Below, piece by piece: positions 21,883 to 35,172 of a stretch of DNA of 64,000 nucleotides. The number at the start of each line of letters is the position of its first letter. Positions within the stretch are counted from its first letter, which is position 1. Made by a program: the position numbers and the translations under genes. A model generated the notes under the pieces. The model was not told the origin of the DNA. It ran no database searches and saw only the letters and a program-made list of their open reading frames with translations. This DNA is from Casuarius casuarius (Eukaryota > Chordata > Aves > Casuariiformes > Casuariidae), in contig PTFA01000028.1 in assembly GCA_003342895.1 (NCBI GenBank), positions 4,238,433 to 4,302,432 of the forward strand, in the 5' to 3' direction.

Positions 21883-23653
21883 CAAACATTCTGTTAACTG
21901 ATTCAGAAATTTGCCGGTCAAAGTACAGTTACTTCAAATTAGCACATTTCTGAATCTTGGTCAGATTCTGAAGTTGACTCTCTTGGTTAACTAAAAAGTC
22001 CATTGAGTTCAGCTTCTTAGAGCAAACTAGAGTCATGCAGAAGTATGCCAGCAGAGTCCAGAGCTACCTTCATCATTCTTTTGCAGCAATGTCCTCAAAT
22101 ACATCAGGCCTGATACAAATTCTGAAGGACAGTTTGAAAGCACAGCATGTCAGGATGTGGACAGCGCTGAAAAACCCTTTATCCTGGTGAACTGTGCTAG
22201 ACAGAAACTTTTTCCTCTCCCCTAGCATGACGCCTGGAGGGGGGACACTGAAGGGCCTGACTGATCAAAACTATTGAGATCCAGTGACCAGACTGGCAGA
22301 AGAGAGGAGTGGATAAACTAATGACACTTTGGGCTGTGGCCATGTCCATCTGTTGCTTGAGGGAGAGGACCTCTTCTCCTTTGATGTCATGGTTTGCCTT
22401 TACAGAATCAGAAAACAGTGCTGGAAGGAACCATGACAATTTATATCCCTGCTCCCAGTAAGGACCATGTCTGCTTACTTTGAGATCTGTCTGGGCTGCT
22501 TTTAAGGATCTCTCAGACTTACTTCCTGGAAATTCAGACTTATCTGAGCGAAGGACTTCTCTTCCTCATAGTAAACCTCAGTTTGATAACTAAGACTCTT
22601 TTTAGTCACTCAATCCATTAAGATTTCTGTTAATCCTTGGTGTTTAGGCTGGAGGCTTTTCTCTCTGATGGCAATCCTACAGAATATTAACAAGAAAGAA
22701 ACATTTTGTTCTGAAGAAAGTTATCATCCTCCTGATTCTTATTATTTTATCCCAGTGAGCACAGTTTGAGCTCCGGATAATCTTTCTCTTTTTTGCTTCT
22801 TAGAGATTTGAGGAATGTTAGAGATTCCGCTATCGTAGAGATATTTTTGTTGGTACATTTTGTGCAAGGTTATTCCTGAAGCTATGAATCATGTAGTCAT
22901 GTCAAAACACAATTTATTAAAATGATAGCAGTTTATATAGTATATCTACATGTTATCGTTTCCAAAACTATGCAGATCAGTGACTCTTGGTTTAGTTACC
23001 AAATACTACTAAAATCACACCTATACAAAGCAAAAGCTCCTCTGAATTGCCTAAGTCATCCTTTCTGTTGGCAGTCCATTTTCTTTCCCTTTCCTCTAGG
23101 GTTTCTCAGTTGTTTCTCGGTGTCAGCGCAAGTTGTTGGGGTTTTTTTATGTGCTCATTCTCTTTACTCCTAAGAGATAGCCATTCATTATTATTGGAGG
23201 TCTCATTAGCCTTTTGAGAGAGTGCTGTTTCACCATATATATCATCTGTGGGAAATGCATTTCTTTTCAGTACTCCAGAATGATCATCCTCTTACTCTGA
23301 TGGCTTCCCAAATCACTGTGTAGCACTTGAAAGCTTCCCCATCTCCTGGCTTTCAAGCCAGAATTTCAAATGTTATTGAATTTCCCTTTGCAAGTCCTTT
23401 TTCTTGTGTAGAGGTGCAAAGTTACTTTTTCAGTCATTCATTTTACATTTTGGTCCCTAATGGAGCAGAATGGGTTTGCCTCAATAAAGTGCTGTAACAG
23501 TTGAGCTTTGGTTTTGCTTTATAAAGACAACAGGCAGAATCTTTGTTGGCATAAATTCTGTTTAAGATATTGGGGGTTTATTCCCACAGAGGATTTGTCT
23601 CAAAGGTTTTACTATTTCACACATTTTTAACTTTATTCTGTTTTCTCTTCTAG

Positions 23654-23837
23654 GGCAACAGGCTTTGGCTTTTTGAATGCACTATGCAAAGCAGCAGCTG
23701 TACTTGGAAACTTAATATTTGGTTCCCTTGTTGGTATAACCAAAGCAATCCCTATTCTCCTTGCTTCTACTGTTCTAGTATGTGGAGGTCTGGTAGGACT
23801 TCGGCTTCCTGACACAAGAACCCAGGTGTTGATGTAA
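23654..23837 (+). CDS. SV2C: SV2C last coding exon: TM11, TM12, C-terminus
   Basis: The final coding exon has 184 bases including TAA at 23835-23837. It reads ATGFGFLNALCKAAAVLGNL, then IFGSLVGITKAIPILLASTV, then LVCGGLVGLRLPDTRTQVLM. The acceptor is CTTCTAG at 23647-23653. It has two hydrophobic helices (TM11, TM12) and the short cytosolic tail ending TRTQVLM, which is the family's conserved C-terminus (LPDTR corresponds to the sugar-transporter LPETK-type motif). The seven exons of the window sum to 1,047 bases, exactly 348 residues plus stop. There are no frameshifts or internal stops, so the gene looks functional. Confidence 0.97.
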
Positions 23838-24740
23838 CTGGAAAAAGCCATTTTATTATTTATTTCCTTCTTTGTACAAATGTCAACTCTCCTGACTGGT
23901 GGTGCAAAGGCTTCAGATTCTCAACACTTAGCAGGGTGCTCAGATGGCAAAAATGAAACACAAAACAAGATACTATGGAGTGGCAGAGATTTAGAAACCT
24001 CTATCTGAAAGTTTTAAATTTCTTATTTTTGTTTGCATACTTTGCTATTTAAAACAACTTAACTTCGAACTGCAAAGCTACCTCTTAAAACATTTTCAGA
24101 GACATGTCCAGGAAGGTAAAAACCTTACCATAATTAGATATTTAAAATATTTAAAAATCAGTCATTATTTAAATATACATACTAAATTTGGCCATGGCAT
24201 TGTGAGCTTTTGTAAAAATACAGACCTGCAAGTCAATTACTTAGCAGTACTGGTGCAGAAAAAGCTAATCTTACATGTATCAATGCATGCAGCATTATCA
24301 GGAAACTGTATTGCCTGCATCAGTATTAAATGGCTATATTTAAATGGTGGAAACTTCCTGCATTCTCAGAAAGAGGCATAGGCAGGCTTTAGCAGTGGCG
24401 ATGCCTCTCTCTTTGGAAACCATTTTATGTAGATTTGATCTGGAGTAAAGATTATCAACTGTACCCCATATTTGCTGAGGAGGGGGTAACAACTACTACA
24501 AGGAAGAACAGAGCTCATAAAGGTGCACAAAAAAGAGAATAATAAAATAAACACTTTCACTTTTTGCCACTGGTCCTCTAGAAATTGTTTGTTTTCTATG
24601 TGCTTGTGGGCATCTGCAATATTTTTGTCATTTTTAAAAGTGAATTTGTCTTTCTCCCTAAGTGAATCTATGAAAACCAATATCTATGTAATTGTAAGTA
24701 TGAATAAAGGGAGAATCAGGCCAGTGAACTATATGAAAAG
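23838..24740 (+). other. SV2C: SV2C 3' UTR, minimal extent
   Basis: Non-coding AT-rich sequence directly after the stop. The first well-placed poly(A) signals are AATAAA at 24703-24708 and 24816-24821, with more at 25243-25248. Several ATTTA motifs are present. The real end is uncertain. Confidence 0.55.
24703..24708 (+). terminator. SV2C: candidate proximal poly(A) signal AATAAA
   Basis: Canonical hexamer 866 bases after the SV2C stop. Further copies at 24816 and 25243 make this a cluster. Usage cannot be judged from sequence. Confidence 0.35.
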
Positions 24741-26642
24741 TAAGATGCTTTCGGAAAAGTGCTTTTATTATTTAACCTTTTAATTTGCATTTCTTTGTCA
24801 TAGAATGGTTATAAAAATAAATGCTAATAGAGTGCCACCTACTTAATGTAGTTAGGTGAAAACTTCAATATATAGTATAATTTAATTAAACACTCTCAAA
24901 ACAAATGTATTGGGGTTTTTTGAAAACAGTAGCAAAACAAAGAAAAGCAATAATAAAAACACCTTAATAATTTTCTCACTTTATACACTCTGTCACATAA
25001 TCATTTACTCAGCTGATTTGTAATAGTTCTGGAGATACCTCGCCATTTAACACTTTCATACATCTCTCGAGAAGGCTATTAAGAAAGAGGCCATGCCAGG
25101 GCTGTGGGGAGTGGTAATGTATACATTCCTTCCAAGCCATACAACGTGGACTGTTCTGGATTATAACAAATAATTCCCTACTAGTCCTACTTCCTTATGA
25201 AAGACTACTGGATCACTTTAAAATGTTAGCATTAAAAATTAAATAAAGATACTTCTATAAAATTAGCAGAAGGAAGGGGCCGATCCTCTGATGACAGAAA
25301 CTGTCACTGCTTTCAGTGGAGCTAAAAAAATTTGTATCAGGTGATGAACCATCTGCAGTTTCAAGTTTCAACAAACAAATCTGATAGACATAAAGGAAAA
25401 TTTATCAGTATTTTTTCAAATTATGTCTGACAGCTTTTGTCAGGTGGCTGAATCATTGCCAAAGAAATTAGCCTTTCAGATAAGGTCATCATATAGTAAC
25501 ATATATTTTGCATGAATTTTTTTCTGTCTCATATATGATGATTACTTACTATTAGGTAGTAATATCTGGTACTGCCTTCTGTGTGAGTCATCATCACAGT
25601 CTTACTAGAAGAGTCAGAAAAAGACAGTCCACAAAAGAAGACCATTCATTATATTTGAAGTTCACTATTTTTATTTACTGAATCTAGAAGTTAAATTTCA
25701 GTTATGAACAAATGCCTGTGCTAAATAGTAGCATCAAAATATTAGCCAAGAATGTGTTTTTCTGCTATTAACAAGTGAGAAAAGTAGTTAAATTAAAAAG
25801 CACGAGTACTGAAAATTCGTGGGCATTTTTTCATGTTGATAATTTAAATATTGTATAGTAAGAAACAAAGTTTAGAAAGTATGCTTATTTTACAATATAT
25901 AGTCCAAATTTTTGAGATAAGATATTTTAAATATAAATCTGATTTATGCATGTCTTTTAAATTTCCCAACTGTGTTTAAAAGAAAAAGAGAGGAAGAATT
26001 ATTTTTCACCAAGTTCCAATTAAGAACAAAATGCCATACTTAGTTTTGCATGTATGGCTTTTGTCTGCTTGTCACAGTCCTAGTATTATTTCAAGGCTGT
26101 TTTACCCAATGAGCATTATATTTGACTTTGCCCCTGCTTCTCTGTGCCATTCATTAGTGGTATGTGTCCACCTCTTTGTACTTACTGCACATCTTATTTT
26201 GAAATCTGAAGCCTCTGCACGTGTTTGGAGTGAACATCAATGCAATGGAAAATTACATTGTCATGCTATGCACTGTCCACTTGAAGTAGTATATTCTGTC
26301 CATCTCTGTATGTAATACTGAGGAACAGCCAGATCCAATACATCATGCCATCTGACCAGTGTGGAGGTGATGGGGCACAGGAAAAAAAGGTTCAACTTTT
26401 GAGGGCTCCACTTCAAGACTAATATGCTAAAATCTTCTTACATGTAAAATTATGCTGATTTCAATACTGGTTCTTATACTAAATCCTAGCCACATCATAA
26501 GTATGTGATTAAGTCTGGATATAGTGAAGCTAGCAGCATGAGAGCCTATGCTTGGAATATAGCAGCAGCGGGGAGCAGTAAAGACAAACAAAATGCCGAA
26601 CATCATGGACCTTGCATGGTCCAGGATTAGAGCAAATGCTCT

Positions 26643-26725
26643 AAGACAGGAGAAGGAAAAAAGGAAGAAAGGAGAATAGCAGGTAGGAGAGGAGAGAAAA
26701 GGTAAGCTGAAGAGAAGAACAAAGA
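26643..26725. repeat. purine-rich low-complexity tract
   Basis: About 80 bases, almost only A and G on the + strand (runs such as GGAGAAGGAAAAAAGGAAG). This creates a meaningless long open frame on the minus strand. Confidence 0.7.
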
Positions 26726-29700
26726 TTAAAAAATCCCTGTACATTGCCAACACATTAAGCAAAACCTAAGGCTAGAATTTCCCCTAACTGGTGAGCCAGT
26801 TGGCTAAACAGATTTGAGCTAGTGCGCAAGCCAGGACGAAAGCTGTTTGGACAATCAAGTAGTTCGGGCTTGAGTGCAGTAAAGATGTATCCCATAAAGA
26901 GAAAAGGAGTGAATGCAATTTCAGGCTATAAATAGTTGGTTACAGTCCACAGGCTGGAACACAAATATTTAATCTATGGAGATCTGGGCCCAAATGTTAC
27001 TTAGGTTATAGGCAAAAGTGATTTGGCTGGTCTCTAGTGAATATGTGTCTTTTTTTTTTTTTTTTTCCTTCCAGCTTCCAAAGCAACTCAGGTAATAAAT
27101 ACTGGACAATAGGTATTTCACTTCCTTTCTATCTCTATTCATTATATCTAACACAAAGGGTCACTTAGTGGCCTGTTTAGATCCCTGATATACAGGTCGT
27201 TTGCACATACGTTCAAAAGAGGATGCCATGTACTGCTGTGTATGGCAACGCAACTACATTATATACACACAGAGAACTAAACTTGATTGTGTTTGTGTAT
27301 CAGAGCTGTCAAGCACATAGAGTCAGAGCTTCCTGTTTGTCTGTCGTGGTCACTGAACTGAGTGACCACTAGTTGGAAACTTCTTTCAGTCTAAATTGAA
27401 GGAAGATACAAGGTCTCTAGTGCCCTTGAGCTGTAAAGCTCAGAGGCTCACCACAGTGGCAACAGTGATACAGTGGCCCCTGAAGAGAGAGAAGTCTAAC
27501 AGCATTTACTGTAGTATTAATCAGGCTAGTGTAATATTTTAAATTTGAAAACTGTCAACAGAAGAGACCACGTTTCAATTTTTGCCAAAGAAATTTTATT
27601 TTCATTAGTTTTACTCATGACAGATTGTTGGGTAGTAGAGCTTGACTTAACAGACTCATTTCTTCAAAGCATCTCATTCATTGTGTTGGTACATTTTAAC
27701 CAGGTTGGCTATGTTCTTGTTAGTACCCTGTGACTTGGAAGCATGCTCTACAACATTTGGTATGTGTGGCACTGATCGCTGAGCAGGGACTGCTGGCAAG
27801 GGAATCAGGACTACGTGTTCATGGTTTCAGGAGTGCTGAAGTGGATTGCTTAGGAATGACATGTTGGGAAGCCTTCTTCCTCTATGCTTGACTTCAGTCA
27901 GTGCCCTTCCAGAGCTGTATATTGCAACACATAGCCACAGAAGAAAAAGTGTTAGCCCTCCTTCCTGATGGTTCCAGTAGCCTACTATTTGCTTATTGTC
28001 TTAGCAAAATGGGACAGCATAAGGCTGCTAACTCAAGCTCCACTCTCTTTTTCTTCATGCTTACCTTTCCATTTATTTCATCCCAAATTGCTTTTCTGAC
28101 CAGAGGTCTGCTGTTAAAGACAGTTACAGCTCATTCTTCATGCTCTCAGTTGCTTTTGACTTCATAGTAACATTCAGTAGCAAGGTTTGCCACTTAGCTT
28201 TTGCAATTGGGTCATCCTTTTTTAAACCAAGATGTAAAACAAACTCAGAAGTCCCTCAGACAATCTTACTTTTGTGAAGCAGCCAGAATCCACGTTTCCT
28301 TTTATAGCCAGAAGGCTGAACTAATACAAGGAGGAGCCTCTTGTCAAAATGACCCTTGTTTAGCTCCATCAGCTGCTGCTGTGTGGTGACTGGAAATATG
28401 GAGGAATCTTCTTGTCTGTGCATCTAGCACAGCTCCATTTGGAGGAAACGTTATTCTCTTTTCTTGTTTTCTTTTTCTACCACTCTGGAACCTCAGCTTC
28501 ATGTAACTGCCTAAGCCTGCTCTTGAGGCACATCTGCTGGTTCTGGTTTTTAGCAGTGTAACAGGGCTATCATCCTCAGCCCCTCATACTGATAGCCTCT
28601 GTGAGCTGGGCTTCAGTTCTCTTCCCTATAGTGAGTTTTAAAATTATCTTCATTAGTCGGAGAGAGATGTCTATACCCCTTGACCCAAACAAGGTAATAT
28701 CATGCTAATACAACCTGCATGCCATGCTTTCTGTTTAATATTAACCTGGAAATGCGATTGAAATTTCAATCACAAGGTTAAAAAAGAATGCTTGCACTCC
28801 GGGGGTCAAAGACGCAAGAAGTGAAACAGAATTGCTCCACTTCCTCCAGAGCCTTGAAAGAAAACACATGTTCAGTAATCATATTCCAGAAGAAAACAAG
28901 TCTGAGAGACTGCTTTTCCTTTGCATTTCCTGCCTTCGTATTCAATAAACTCCCTGTGAGCACTTGCCTGAATTAGTGCGTCCCAATACAGTTAGCTCAG
29001 GGAACCCAGCATGAAGAGAGAGACTTTTGCCTGCAGAGTGGAGGCAAGACAGGGCTCGTGCAGTGATGTGGAGTCAGCAGAGACACATGAACCAGCGAGT
29101 CTGGAACTCACATCAGAACCTGACTTAAATAGGAAGCACCAATTTAAAATGCTACTTGCAGATCTCCTGTACCTTCACCTGCTCTAATCCAGCCTGCAGC
29201 CAGTCCATATACTGAAATCAGCCTGTTGATTTCTGTGTCACAGCTCAGTTGTTTTCTTCTAATATTGATAATTTCAATGAAGTGGTGCAAAATATTTTTG
29301 GATCACTGTTATTTGCATTCTTTATTTTTGTTGCAGTAGTGAATAACCTACTTCTTTCTGCAAAAGCAGGATACTTCAGTATTTAATCCTACTCTAATCC
29401 TCCTCTTAATTCTAAAATTATACAGAACTTCATCCACATTCAGGACCTTTCTTTGATACAGTGACTTAGCATGTCAGGAACAGGAAAAGGCGGAATGGAG
29501 CAGACTGACTTTTCTTGTTTGACCATGGGTCAAATTATCTCCAAAGATGCTGGCCTGTAATATGTAGCATGCTTTACAGGCCATGGAGGACATCCTCTCC
29601 GACTAAAAATGAATAAAATGATAGCAGTAATTATTGGCAGTCTCTTCCCAGCACACACACTCAAATTAGAAAAAAAGTAGGAAAAAATACAGGTGTAATT

Positions 29701-30698
29701 GCTTTCTGGGACTGGAGTATTAATAGTCTCCTTTGCCTGAGAAAGGTCGAGAACACATCACTCGCTCCTACCCACTGCACAGTCCAGCAACCACAGAGAG
29801 CAAAGAAGTTACTTCACCTCAAAGGTCTTTGGATGAGGATGACTTGGCACAAAGTAATATCGTCCCTGCCCCACCAAGATATTCATGGATATACGTTTTA
29901 ATGCCACGTAACTGAGAGGGTCTGTGGGAGTACTGGAAATACCAGAGGTCTTGCCCGATACACTGGCCTCGAGCACTTTCACCCGAGCTACAGCCAAGCA
30001 CCTCAGGCTGCAAGCGAGAGCACCACATTGCTGGCAGGCTACTTTTCATCGCTCTCTCCACAGCTAGCCACCTAGGCTCATTGGTCTCGGATCCTGAGCA
30101 TCTACTTTTTTGCTCCCCCTCTTACTTTGTAATTTTGGACTTGCCTGTCAGTTTTTTCCAATAGTCCTGACCAGGCAAGCTGAAGCTACTTGCTACTAAT
30201 GAGCAGCATTCATAACTCCTTGCAAGCGTAATACTCTGAGTCCAATGTCTTATATGTTGTTCCAGTTTCACCTGTTGTCTACAGCTAGAGTTGTCACCTA
30301 GCTGTTCTGAGAACACGATGTGTTTCCTAATGTGTGATACATGCCTTCTTCTTTTAATGTCTGCCTTGTAAATATAGGCCTGTTCCCTGCTCGCAATGTG
30401 ATAGAAGTTATTTGTGAACTTCACGTAGACCTGTCTTGTGCAATTAAAAGGTGGACTTTCAAAAGAAGAGTGTGGGGAAAAAATTATAAAATGGAATCAA
30501 ATTAAATACAAGCCATAAATAGTAAGATTTCAAGGCCTGGGATTCAATTATTATTATTTTTGGCAGCCATTTTCTTTAAATCCTGCCCTGCAGCTATATA
30601 ATACTGTAGATTTTAAAGAAGAGGTCATATACAGTTGCCAGTGAAGATCTGTATATATATAGACACATGTGGATGTGGGTGAATATACATTTTTTTTT

Positions 30699-30724
30699 AT
30701 ATATATATATATACACACACACAC
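30699..30724. repeat. (TA)n(CA)n microsatellite
   Basis: Seven or so AT units run directly into seven AC units, preceded by an 8-base T run. Likely length-variable. Confidence 0.92.
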
Positions 30725-33691
30725 CCCTATACCAGTATACATAGCACAGGTGGGTATAAGACTTATGAACCATATATCTTAAATAGATCTCATTGGTGAT
30801 GTCTCTAATTGTTACTTTCTGCATTATGGTTTGAATACAAATATCATCCTGCTCATTTCCTTTTACAAAATTCTTTACTTATTCACGCATAAAATTGGTG
30901 TGATGCCAAGATTCATCTTAGCTGGCCATTACCTTTATATCCTTGGAAGAGAACTCCTGGAATGGTCTGAAAAATAAGCTTGACTTAGCTGTACCCGTCC
31001 CCCAGCCACACTGTGCCAAACAGCAAAACAGCTCACCATGTAGAGGCACCAGTCAGGTGCCAGTGACTAGGAGAAAAGCTTTGACACAGCACTCTCAGCC
31101 ACTCGAAACCCTCTTAAGTTTTTTTCTCTTATTCAGAAAAAAAAGTCCTTAAAGATGTTCCACGTGGATCTCAACATGTTAACTTATGTGTAATGTATGA
31201 GAAAAAGTCTGTGTCTTCTTTCTGTATTGTATGTTTTTCATCGTTCCTGCATACGTAGCTGCTGTCGTTCTAGTAATGTGGTTATACAATTGTTTACTGC
31301 CGTTCTTATCAGCAATCTTTGACCAGCCTGAAACAGAGCCATTGCCAGGGTGTCTTTCAATTAATGATTAACATCCACAAAGATCTACTACAGTAATTAG
31401 TGCTGTATAAAGTAATTCCAGCTATAATGCGAGTAAATCCAGGTTTAAAATAGCAGCACAGGCACACACACACGCTCACACAAAGCAGTGAGGATGGAGA
31501 GAGTTCTTTCAAAAGCTCTGGCATTTATTGCATTTCTCCTTCCCTATTTTCAGGACATTCACTCTTTTCAGTGTGCTTCCTCCAGTGGGGGGCATGCACA
31601 CATGCTACCCAACCAAGGAATCAGTAGAAGAAAGGATGTATTCCTTTCAGAAGAATTAACAAAGTATATTTGCTATGGGAAACCTAACTAATTGGTAGTA
31701 AGATTAAAACAGCAATAAAAGAAACCCAAGCTGCTTACAATTGTTTTTTGTGTTCCATGAGTAGATAAACCCAATACCAGTCTAAACTAAACTTTTGGAA
31801 GGAGAGTATAAAAGGCAGCAATGCTCATATAGTAGTATTTTGGGGAAGTACTGGGTCTTTTCAGAAGGAAAACACACATTCACTGAGTGATAGGGTAGCA
31901 TGCAGTTTCTAATAGTGATCATGAATAGACAGTTTTAAGGAGAAAGTGACTGTTTGGATTTAAAGTAAAAAGTGGTGATATTACCATCCATATGGAAATT
32001 TGTAAACATAGATTAAAATCAATAGTTTTAAAGGAAAGAGAGAATATTAAAATTTGGAGAGAAATCTTGCAAAAAGCAAACAAAATCCCATTATCCTTTT
32101 TGTATAAACCTTACAGCTCTTCCTATTTCTTCCTGCCACAGATCCCTCCTAGTACGGTGACTGATTCCATCAGCACTTTACTAGTGAAATCAAAGGTTTT
32201 GCTTGCATTTACAGCAAAAACGAGAGCAGGTATGAACCCAGTGCTGCAGGAAGGCTAACTTGTTTTTAAAGAGTAAAACACCATGCTGCTAGCAACTGGG
32301 TTTATTGTCTTCCCAGTGTTTTAGGCCTTGATCCTGTAAACTGTTACATGAAAGTAGTGATGTGTATGGAAGCTGATTCCTGTTTAAATCAGTGGAGTGA
32401 TCTGCAGGATCGGGATCTTAGCTTTCTCATACTAAAAATGAATATTTTATGTACTTGATTGTGTATACTGTCAAGTTGGAATTTATGAGGTGAGAGAAAT
32501 GTGTTCATTTAGTCCTTTTTTTTTTCTTTTGCATGAACAATTTTAGCCTGGCATTTCCCTATGAAGGCAACATGTTTCCCAACCAGTAATCGAGTTTGTA
32601 ATAGCATCTCATGTTGCAAGCTTAATGAATCAACTGATAACTTTTTTTAGCCATTTTATAAAATATGTTGTATTACAATTAAAAAATTCCCCAGAAGTGC
32701 TGCATTGCCCTCAGCTGCATGACATTGCAACCACTAAATTGTATCCTGTACTTGGCCTCAAATATATGTGACAATTAGGTGTATCTAAGCAGATTTTTTT
32801 AGGTCGGCAGTTTCCTTTGCTGCATAATAAATATGTGCAAAAAATCAGGCATCAAGCACTAGGTACTGAAAGTAGAGCTCTTTGCCTCACTGTAATTTAT
32901 CAGCATTGTCAAGGTACTGATTTTTTTAAAAGCTAGTTAGCATCTTCTAACGCTAAGCAACAGAAGGAAAACAGGTTTTCTTTCCTAGTTTTTTGTGAGC
33001 TATTTTCTCCTCTCAGTTTCTCCCACTAAACTTCCACTGAAATTGCTAACTGGTCTGAGCCAACTGGGAGCAGAATTTGGCGAACTGTCTTTAGCATCCA
33101 AAGGCACAGGTGTGTTAGTGTGCATATGTTGGCAAGGAAAATCCTAGACATTTTCTGTTTCTTAATGTGAGAAAACATGTACATATTGTGTATACAGTAA
33201 TGAGATATTTTGAAGTCGAATCCCCATTTATACATATTCACTTTCAGATATTCTAATCTGCAACAAGATCTTGGCAATGGTCCTGACCTTTCTGTTTTTT
33301 GATTTGTTTGCTTCTTTTACTGCTGTGTGATCTCCTGGTAATGCGGGTTACAGTCATCACTATTGTATATATGTGCTTGCATGTGTGTGCACTGATAAAT
33401 TCTCCCTTTCGGATTTCTGAATTTTCCATTTCAAGTCCAGCCCGTACAATTGTGAACTCATCTTTCTAGTATGCTCCTCTGTGTCAGATTGCCAGATACC
33501 AAGATGTTTGACCAAGTGTTTCAATTAAGTCCCCTGAGGAAAGCTGTCTGTATACTTGTGAAAGGGCATGCTCTGTGTAGGATGACTGTGTACAGTATAA
33601 ATCTATAAAATGTGGAAGTGTTTATAAATTTATCTGCCAAATATTTATCATCCATGTAACAAATGCAAAGTTATTTAGTGTACATCAGATT

Positions 33692-33730
33692 AATAAAGGG
33701 GCATTTTTTGCTCCATTCTATTCAAATAAA
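33692..33730 (+). terminator. SV2C: candidate distal poly(A) signals
   Basis: Two AATAAA hexamers (33692-33697 and 33725-33730) within 39 bases, followed by TGTGCTGAT-type T/G-rich DNA at about 33760. This could be the distal end of a roughly 9.9 kb SV2C 3' UTR. No independent support. Confidence 0.3.
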
Positions 33731-35085
33731 GAGTTGTTCTCTGCAATGAATACACATCAGGTGTGCTGATAGCTAGACCATCATTCTTCACTACTCTCAA
33801 AATACTGAAAACAATTGTTTTATCTTAACTAGTTCTTTTTTATGAAGGCTCTCTATATATTTCATTTTTTGTGCTGGAAATAGAAGATGAAGACTTTTTT
33901 AAAAAAATATGGTACAAGTAAATGAAATGTAAATGAACACCATAAAAAAAGACAGAGTAAAATTTGCTATGGTTGCAAGAGACAAAGTTCTCCTTTAGTT
34001 AACCATCTGGGATTCATATTTTTGTAGTACATAATTGGACAAATAGACATCTGGTCTTTCACTACATAACTGCACTGCAGGGATATGTTATCAGCCAAAG
34101 GGTCCAGTCTAACTCTGTGTTAGCATACTGGTGTAAAGTATAAGAATCTGTGCATCTGAAAGGCTAATAGGAATTTGTACAATAAACTATGGTTCCATGG
34201 GAACCAGGCATCCACCACCATCAAAAAAAAAACCTCACAGAAGTGCAACAACAATATCTCTTTATTGCATTTGTGCTCTAAGAGCCCCAGAAAAGCATCA
34301 ACTGATCAAATGTGGTAGCTTTAAAATAACAAAAAACTGCTGAGTTATTTATATTCTGCCATATCCATGGCTGGATCAGGAATACATTTCCAAATATAGG
34401 TTATTCCAAACAGATGATGGAATAAACAAAGCACATGAGCTTCTTCAGCTGTGTCACCAATAGGGAAAAGTTAGGCTACATGTGAATTTAAGCATTTTTC
34501 AGCTGATTCAAAGCATTGTCTGCAAACCCAACAATCCCTAGGGCACACGTGAATTTGTGACTGTCCTTTGGCAACCAGTTTGTTCTATTTGTGGTAGAGT
34601 ATGAAAAAAAATTCTTCATTTATTAAGTATTACCAGCAAAAGTAGTAATCCATGTTAAAAGTTCTCTTAAAATTACACCCTCATCTATCTACATTTGAAG
34701 CGGGTTGATAGTATAACTATTCTGGTCTCTTCATCTAATGGAGATGAAGCTTTTATGTCTGTGTCTCCTAGTCTCCTGATTCAGGGAAGAAATTAAGCAC
34801 TTTTGTGCAGAAGGGAATGCACAATGCAAAAGGGAATATGGGAGAAGAATTGCACATATGCTTCCTAAATACCTTACAGAAACTTCATCTGGTCTGCAGA
34901 AAACCTTCAGCAGCAAAGGATTCTTGTGTCAATAGGGCTTAGAGCAGTTTTGCAAATGTAGCGTGTGATCCTGTGAAAAGGTCATTTCTGCATTTTTCTG
35001 AAGAATTTTGCAGACATACCTGTGTCAGCCTGAACTGGAGAAAAATAGACCTCTGGCCAACACAGTTATTCTAGCAAAGTGGTGA

Positions 35086-35122
35086 TGCTTAATTTAGAGC
35101 ATTAGGTGCTTAATTTAGAGCA
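35086..35122. repeat. 16-bp direct repeat in tandem
   Basis: TGCTTAATTTAGAGCA occurs at 35086-35101 and again at 35107-35122, immediately before a TG-rich microsatellite. Looks like a small local duplication. Confidence 0.85.
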
Positions 35123-35125
35123 CCA

Positions 35126-35172
35126 TGTGTGTGTGTGCATGTGTGTATGTATGTATGTATGTATGTGTGCAT
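35126..35172. repeat. (TG)n/(TATG)n microsatellite
   Basis: TG units pass into about five TATG units and back to TGTGCATGC. Likely length-variable. Confidence 0.93.

Larger units (their letters stand above)
12691..23653 (+). other. SV2C: SV2C last intron (about 11 kb)
   Basis: The largest intron in the window. It holds an AT-rich degenerate tandem array (about 19796-20160), an 18-bp tandem repeat (21835-21882) and many short open frames, none recognised. The longest of note is a 92-codon minus-strand frame at 17131-17409, basic and lysine-rich at both ends, without family resemblance. No spliced SV2 exon is missing: the flanking exons join in phase (AG|G gives Arg). Confidence 0.88.
24741..33690 (+). 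other. possible extended SV2C 3' UTR, otherwise intergenic
   Basis: About 9 kb of AT-rich DNA without a recognisable gene. Mammalian SV2C is known for a very long 3' UTR, so transcription may run through here. It holds a purine-rich tract (about 26643-26725), a 17-base T run (27050-27066) and a (TA)n(CA)n microsatellite (30699-30724). A moderately GC-balanced block at 29700-30120 was not identified. No RNA gene was recognised. Confidence 0.35.

Noticed and set aside
22380..22445. Short stretch resembling a CR1 3' end (CAGAATCAGAAAACAGTGC)
   Set aside because: Similarity is limited to a few bases and no further CR1 sequence follows.
26427..26762. 111-codon minus-strand frame with hydrophobic start, membrane-protein-like
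   Set aside because: The + strand is a purine-rich tract, which read backwards gives Phe/Leu/Ser-rich nonsense. No flanking gene structure.
27045..27080. Strong-looking splice acceptor (T17, then CCTTCCAG)
   Set aside because: No SV2C coding sequence follows, and the gene's stop codon is already at 23835. Any exon here would be non-coding.
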